A stretch of DNA of 8,603 nt from Deltaproteobacteria bacterium. GTDB taxonomy: Bacteria; Desulfobacterota; DSM-4660; Desulfatiglandales; B25-G16. The position numbers and the translations under genes were made by a program. The notes under the pieces were generated by a model that was given only the letters and a program-made list of their open reading frames with translations, was not told the DNA's origin and made no database searches. Shown here in pieces: positions 6,464 through 8,603 of the stretch (the first letter of the stretch is position 1; the number at the start of each line of letters is the position of its first letter). The DNA lies in NCBI GenBank assembly GCA_003646875.1, contig QMLT01000054.1, forward strand, positions 1-8,603. The letters run 5' to 3'.

Positions 6464-6612
6464 AAAGTGCCTAAAGTTAAAAGCGAGTTATAGTCATGGT
6501 CAGGAATATTCAAAATGGTGAATTTAAGAATTAGTGAAGGTCTCACGCTTCATCCATAGAAGGCAGAAAATTATAACTTTAAACTTTAGGCATTTTTTAT
6601 TTTAGGCACTTT
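6464..6612. repeat. Imperfect inverted-repeat element after hemA (MITE-like and/or terminator)
   Basis: The ends are perfect 12-nt inverted repeats: AAAGTGCCTAAA (6464-6475) and TTTAGGCACTTT (6601-6612). A second right-hand copy, AACTTTAGGCA (6582-6592), pairs with TGCCTAAAGTT (6468-6478). The pairing extends inward through AAA and GTTATA (left arm to 6492, right arm from 6572) with one mismatch and a 4-nt bulge. TTTAGGCA is thus repeated directly at 6585 and 6601, 16 nt apart. The inner right arm is followed at once by TTTTTTATTTT, so a folded transcript could also act as an intrinsic terminator for hemA, although the loop is large (79 nt) apart from a small inner TGAAG/CTTCA hairpin. No coding frame of note lies inside. 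Confidence 0.55.
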
Positions 6613-6623
6613 CATTGAGGTTC

Positions 6624-6718
6624 ACTCCGTTAAAATATTTTAACTGCGCTTAAATCATGCCAAATTTATCAGTTTTTTGACTTCTAAATAAACGGGGGAC
6701 CTCTCTTTTTAACGGAGT
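6624..6718 (+). promoter_or_regulatory. Leader inverted repeat that would sequester the ribosome binding site of the MoaE-like gene
   Basis: ACTCCGTTAAAA (6624-6635) is the exact reverse complement of TTTTAACGGAGT (6707-6718). The right arm contains the Shine-Dalgarno GGAG (6714-6717), eight bases before the ATG at 6726. The left arm also lies half inside a perfect 16-nt palindrome (6629-6644), so two mutually exclusive RNA folds are possible. No convincing promoter is visible in 6613-6700. Regulatory function is inference. Confidence 0.35.
6629..6644. repeat. Perfect 16-nt palindrome
   Basis: GTTAAAATATTTTAAC reads identically on both strands. It could be a protein binding site (operator) or a weak A/U hairpin in the leader of the MoaE-like gene. 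Its left half overlaps the left arm of the inverted repeat that covers the downstream ribosome binding site. Confidence 0.5.
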
Positions 6719-6725
6719 AAATTCT

Positions 6726-7139
6726 ATGGATCTAAATAAAATGACAGAAACTATAAAAGCACATCCCGAATTCCATAAAGCAGGAATGATTGCTACCCAT
6801 CTCGGTATCGTGAGGTCTTTTTCAAGGAACGGACGCCCTGTTGTAGGGCTAGATGTCGAATTTAAAAACGAAAAGGTTGCAGAAATTGAACAAGATATCA
6901 AGTCATTGCCCGGTATAGTGGATACCATTATCGAAACAAATACCGGCTCACTTAATGTGGGCGATGAGGTTGTAGCAATAATGGTGGCAGGTGATACCAG
7001 AGACAATGTATTTCCAGCCCTTACTCATGCAATCAACCGAATAAAATCAGAGGCAGTAGTAGAAAAAGAGAAGATAAGAAATAATTTTAGCACAATCTTT
7101 CTTGATAAGTCTCCTGGATCGCCTGAATCAGATTTGTAA
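6726..7139 (+). CDS. moaE: MoaE-family protein (molybdopterin synthase large-subunit homologue)
   Basis: This 137-aa cytosolic protein resembles MoaE, which with the MoaD thiocarboxylate adds dithiolene sulfur to precursor Z to form molybdopterin. HLGIVRSFSRNGRPVVGLDVEF (25-46) matches the MoaE N-terminal strand region. Lys107 and Lys114 (RIKSEAVVEK) have the same seven-residue spacing as E. coli Lys119 and Lys126, and Arg92 lies 15 residues before Lys107 like E. coli Arg104. The histidine expected before that arginine is Thr91, so the active site is not fully canonical. There is no MoaD or other molybdenum cofactor gene in the window. The start has a good GGAG ribosome binding site. The last 17 codons before the stop lie opposite the 3' end of panE on the other strand, and this tail looks like non-conserved extension. 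Family membership is fairly sure; catalytic activity is less sure. Confidence 0.8.
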   Translation: MDLNKMTETIKAHPEFHKAGMIATHLGIVRSFSRNGRPVVGLDVEFKNEKVAEIEQDIKSLPGIVDTIIETNTGSLNVGDEVVAIMVAGDTRDNVFPALTHAINRIKSEAVVEKEKIRNNFSTIFLDKSPGSPESDL

Positions 7140-8010
7140 GGACACTATTAACTGGGGTAGGTATCCCTAATTTATCTCCCTCTCTTACTATACCCCCATT
7201 TATCATATCCACCTCTGTTATTCTCTCCTTAAGCACGTCCTGAAGCATTGAGGCCACATTCTCTCTAGTCGCTTCACAGACTGTAATAACCCTGCTTAAT
7301 GGATCTTCGTAGGGAAGGACTATCCCTTTTCCCTCTGCTACCGTAACCGCCTCCCTAACTGCGTCTTCCATAATCCTTCTTGTTCCGTTGATCATGGGAA
7401 TCCTACCATTTTTAAGCCTGGTTATAGCTGTCAGGGCATTTATCCCTACATTAATGATAAGCTTTCCCCAGATAAGCTCTTCTACATTATCTGCCAGGCG
7501 TGTCTCAAAACCTGCCTTGTTCATAGCAGAGAGAAGTTTTTGAGCAGGGCCTCCTTCTTTTCCCTTTGGTCCGATTACAGTCTCTCCCTCTCCAGCATGC
7601 TTAATCTTTCCCTCTCCCAGTAGGGTAGCTCCCTGGGCCGTTACTCCACCCAGAACTTTTGTCTGTCCAAAGATTTCTGCGAGTGTTTCTGTATTTCCAA
7701 GACCGTTTTGAAAGGTAACTACCGTTGAATCCGGTCCAATAAAAGGGGCAACACTTTCTCCAGCCTCCTTCGTATTGTTGGATTTTACACAGATCAAAAT
7801 ATAATCTGGAGTAAAGGGAACATTTCCTGCCATGGTGGGGATATGAACTGTATATTCTCCTGATGCCCCATTCACGCTTATCCCATGCTCATTAATCTTC
7901 TGCGCCCTTTTTTCATTGTAATCCAGTATGGCAACATCATTACCTGCGATTTTTAACCGTGCTGCAAAGAGACATCCCATTGCCCCTGGTCCTACTATAA
8001 GAAATTTCAT
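7087..8010 (-). CDS. panE: 2-dehydropantoate 2-reductase (ketopantoate reductase)
   Basis: This 307-aa cytosolic enzyme reduces ketopantoate to pantoate with NADPH, the second step toward pantothenate and coenzyme A. The Rossmann motif is GPGAMG (7-12). Catalytic Lys183 sits in WGKLIINVGINALTAI, with Asn187 and Asn191 spaced as in E. coli Lys176/Asn180/Asn184. Ser254 and Glu266 in SMLQDVLKERITEVDMING keep the 12-residue spacing of E. coli Ser244/Glu256. Length and both domains are complete. The ATG overlaps the panB stop (ATGA) and GAGGCGG (8018-8024 on the plus strand, complement) is a strong ribosome binding site inside panB, so the genes are translationally coupled. Because PanB makes its substrate, the neighbourhood supports true PanE rather than a generic ApbA/PanE-family reductase. 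Its 3' end overlaps the convergent MoaE-like gene by 53 bp. Confidence 0.94.
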   Translation of the reverse strand: MKFLIVGPGAMGCLFAARLKIAGNDVAILDYNEKRAQKINEHGISVNGASGEYTVHIPTMAGNVPFTPDYILICVKSNNTKEAGESVAPFIGPDSTVVTFQNGLGNTETLAEIFGQTKVLGGVTAQGATLLGEGKIKHAGEGETVIGPKGKEGGPAQKLLSAMNKAGFETRLADNVEELIWGKLIINVGINALTAITRLKNGRIPMINGTRRIMEDAVREAVTVAEGKGIVLPYEDPLSRVITVCEATRENVASMLQDVLKERITEVDMINGGIVREGDKLGIPTPVNSVLTNLIQAIQETYQERLC

Positions 8011-8603
8011 ATCTTTTCCGCCTCATCTTTGCTCATTTTAAAGGTATGTTCTTCTCCAGGAAATACCCCTTCTTCTACCTCTTTTTTGTACTCTTTCAGG
8101 GCATCAATTATCATTGGTCCTAATTTGATATACTGCTTTACGAATTTTGGGGTAAAACGCTCAAAAAGACCAACAGTGTCATGATATACAAGGACCTGAC
8201 CATCACAATCCTTACCAGCGCCAATCCCTATAGTAGGAATTCTGAGTTCCCGGGTAATCCTTGAAGCCAGTACATCCGGGATGCATTCCATAACAACCAT
8301 AAAGGCGCCTGCCTTTTCCAAATCTTTAGCAGAGTTGATTAAATTTCTTGCACTCTCTGCATCCTTTCCCTGAACCTTGAAACCACTTAACTGGGTTGCT
8401 GTTTGAGGAGTGAGGCCAATATGGGCGCAAACAGGAATGCCTGCAGTAACAATTGCCTTAACCACAGGGGCAACTTCACTGCCACCCTCAAGCTTCACAG
8501 CGTCACATCCACCCTCTTTTATAAATCGGCCGGCATTTTCAATGGCCTTGTCAATACCGGTCTGGTAAGACATGAAAGGCATATCTCCTATTACAAAGGC
8601 ATA
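8007..8603 (-). CDS. panB: 3-methyl-2-oxobutanoate hydroxymethyltransferase (ketopantoate hydroxymethyltransferase), 5' end beyond window
   Basis: PanB transfers a hydroxymethyl group from methylene-tetrahydrofolate to 2-oxoisovalerate, giving ketopantoate, the substrate of the neighbouring PanE. The visible 198 residues are the C-terminal three quarters. YAFVIGDMPFMSYQ carries the metal-ligand aspartate (E. coli Asp84). VKLEGG supplies the Lys112/Glu114 equivalents, CAHIGLTPQ the conserved histidine, MECIP the Glu181 equivalent, and TIGIGAGKDCDGQVLVYHD the C-terminal signature. The frame is open to the right edge, and the Met at 8582 lies inside the GDMPFMSY motif, so it is internal and not the start. 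The N-terminal part, with the first metal ligand, is outside the window. The stop overlaps the panE start by four bases. Confidence 0.96.
   Translation of the reverse strand, partial: YAFVIGDMPFMSYQTGIDKAIENAGRFIKEGGCDAVKLEGGSEVAPVVKAIVTAGIPVCAHIGLTPQTATQLSGFKVQGKDAESARNLINSAKDLEKAGAFMVVMECIPDVLASRITRELRIPTIGIGAGKDCDGQVLVYHDTVGLFERFTPKFVKQYIKLGPMIIDALKEYKKEVEEGVFPGEEHTFKMSKDEAEKI

Noticed and set aside
6650..7006. 118-codon minus-strand frame opposite the MoaE-like gene
   Set aside because: Antisense shadow; the plus-strand gene has family motifs and a good ribosome binding site, while this frame has neither.
8580..8582. ATG as the start of panB
   Set aside because: It encodes the Met inside the conserved GDMPFMSY motif, and the frame stays open and PanB-like to the window edge, so the gene is 5'-partial.

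Overview
The window is a stretch of ordinary-looking bacterial chromosome: dense genes, moderately AT-rich, short gaps, ATGA-type gene overlaps. The gene set (tetrapyrrole genes next to a CcsA-type cytochrome c assembly protein, an uncharacterised radical SAM enzyme, a K+ channel with RCK domains) suggests an anaerobic Gram-negative bacterium, most likely a sulfate-reducing Desulfobacterota (Deltaproteobacteria) relative. This is inference from gene content, not a marker-based assignment. There are no rRNA or tRNA genes, CRISPR arrays, transposases or phage genes.

Layout. (1) 1-174, minus: 5' end of a gene for a small exported protein, running off the left edge, with its own promoter. (2) 420-2243, plus: a two-gene unit encoding a two-TM K+ channel subunit with a cytosolic RCK (TrkA-N/TrkA-C) domain, then a free-standing second RCK protein. 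The two genes share one reading frame and are separated only by a TGA and three codons. (3) 2430-6460, plus: a strong predicted promoter, a radical SAM protein with an unusual CX4CX2C cluster motif, a Met8/CysG-N-type precorrin-2 dehydrogenase, a CcsA/HemX-like membrane protein and glutamyl-tRNA reductase (hemA). (4) 6461-6725: a non-coding region with an imperfect inverted-repeat element of about 150 bp (MITE-like and/or terminator), then a leader whose inverted repeat would cover the next gene's ribosome binding site. (5) 6726-7139, plus: a MoaE-family protein. (6) 7087-8603, minus: panE and the 3' part of panB, translationally coupled and converging with a 53-bp tail-to-tail overlap on the MoaE-like gene.

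Functional logic. HemA makes glutamate-1-semialdehyde for the tetrapyrrole pathway. The precorrin-2 dehydrogenase diverts uroporphyrinogen-derived precorrin-2 to sirohydrochlorin, used for siroheme and, in many sulfate reducers, for heme by the siroheme-dependent route. The CcsA-like protein would use heme for cytochrome c maturation, or act as a HemX-like partner of HemA. PanB and PanE catalyse consecutive steps toward pantoate and coenzyme A. The channel pair would regulate K+ flux with nucleotide or ion sensing.

I do not see a clear new multi-gene system. The points most worth a second look are the split two-RCK channel, the CX4CX2C radical SAM protein beside heme genes, the inverted-repeat element after hemA, and the possible RNA structures covering the Shine-Dalgarno sites of the radical SAM and MoaE-like genes.
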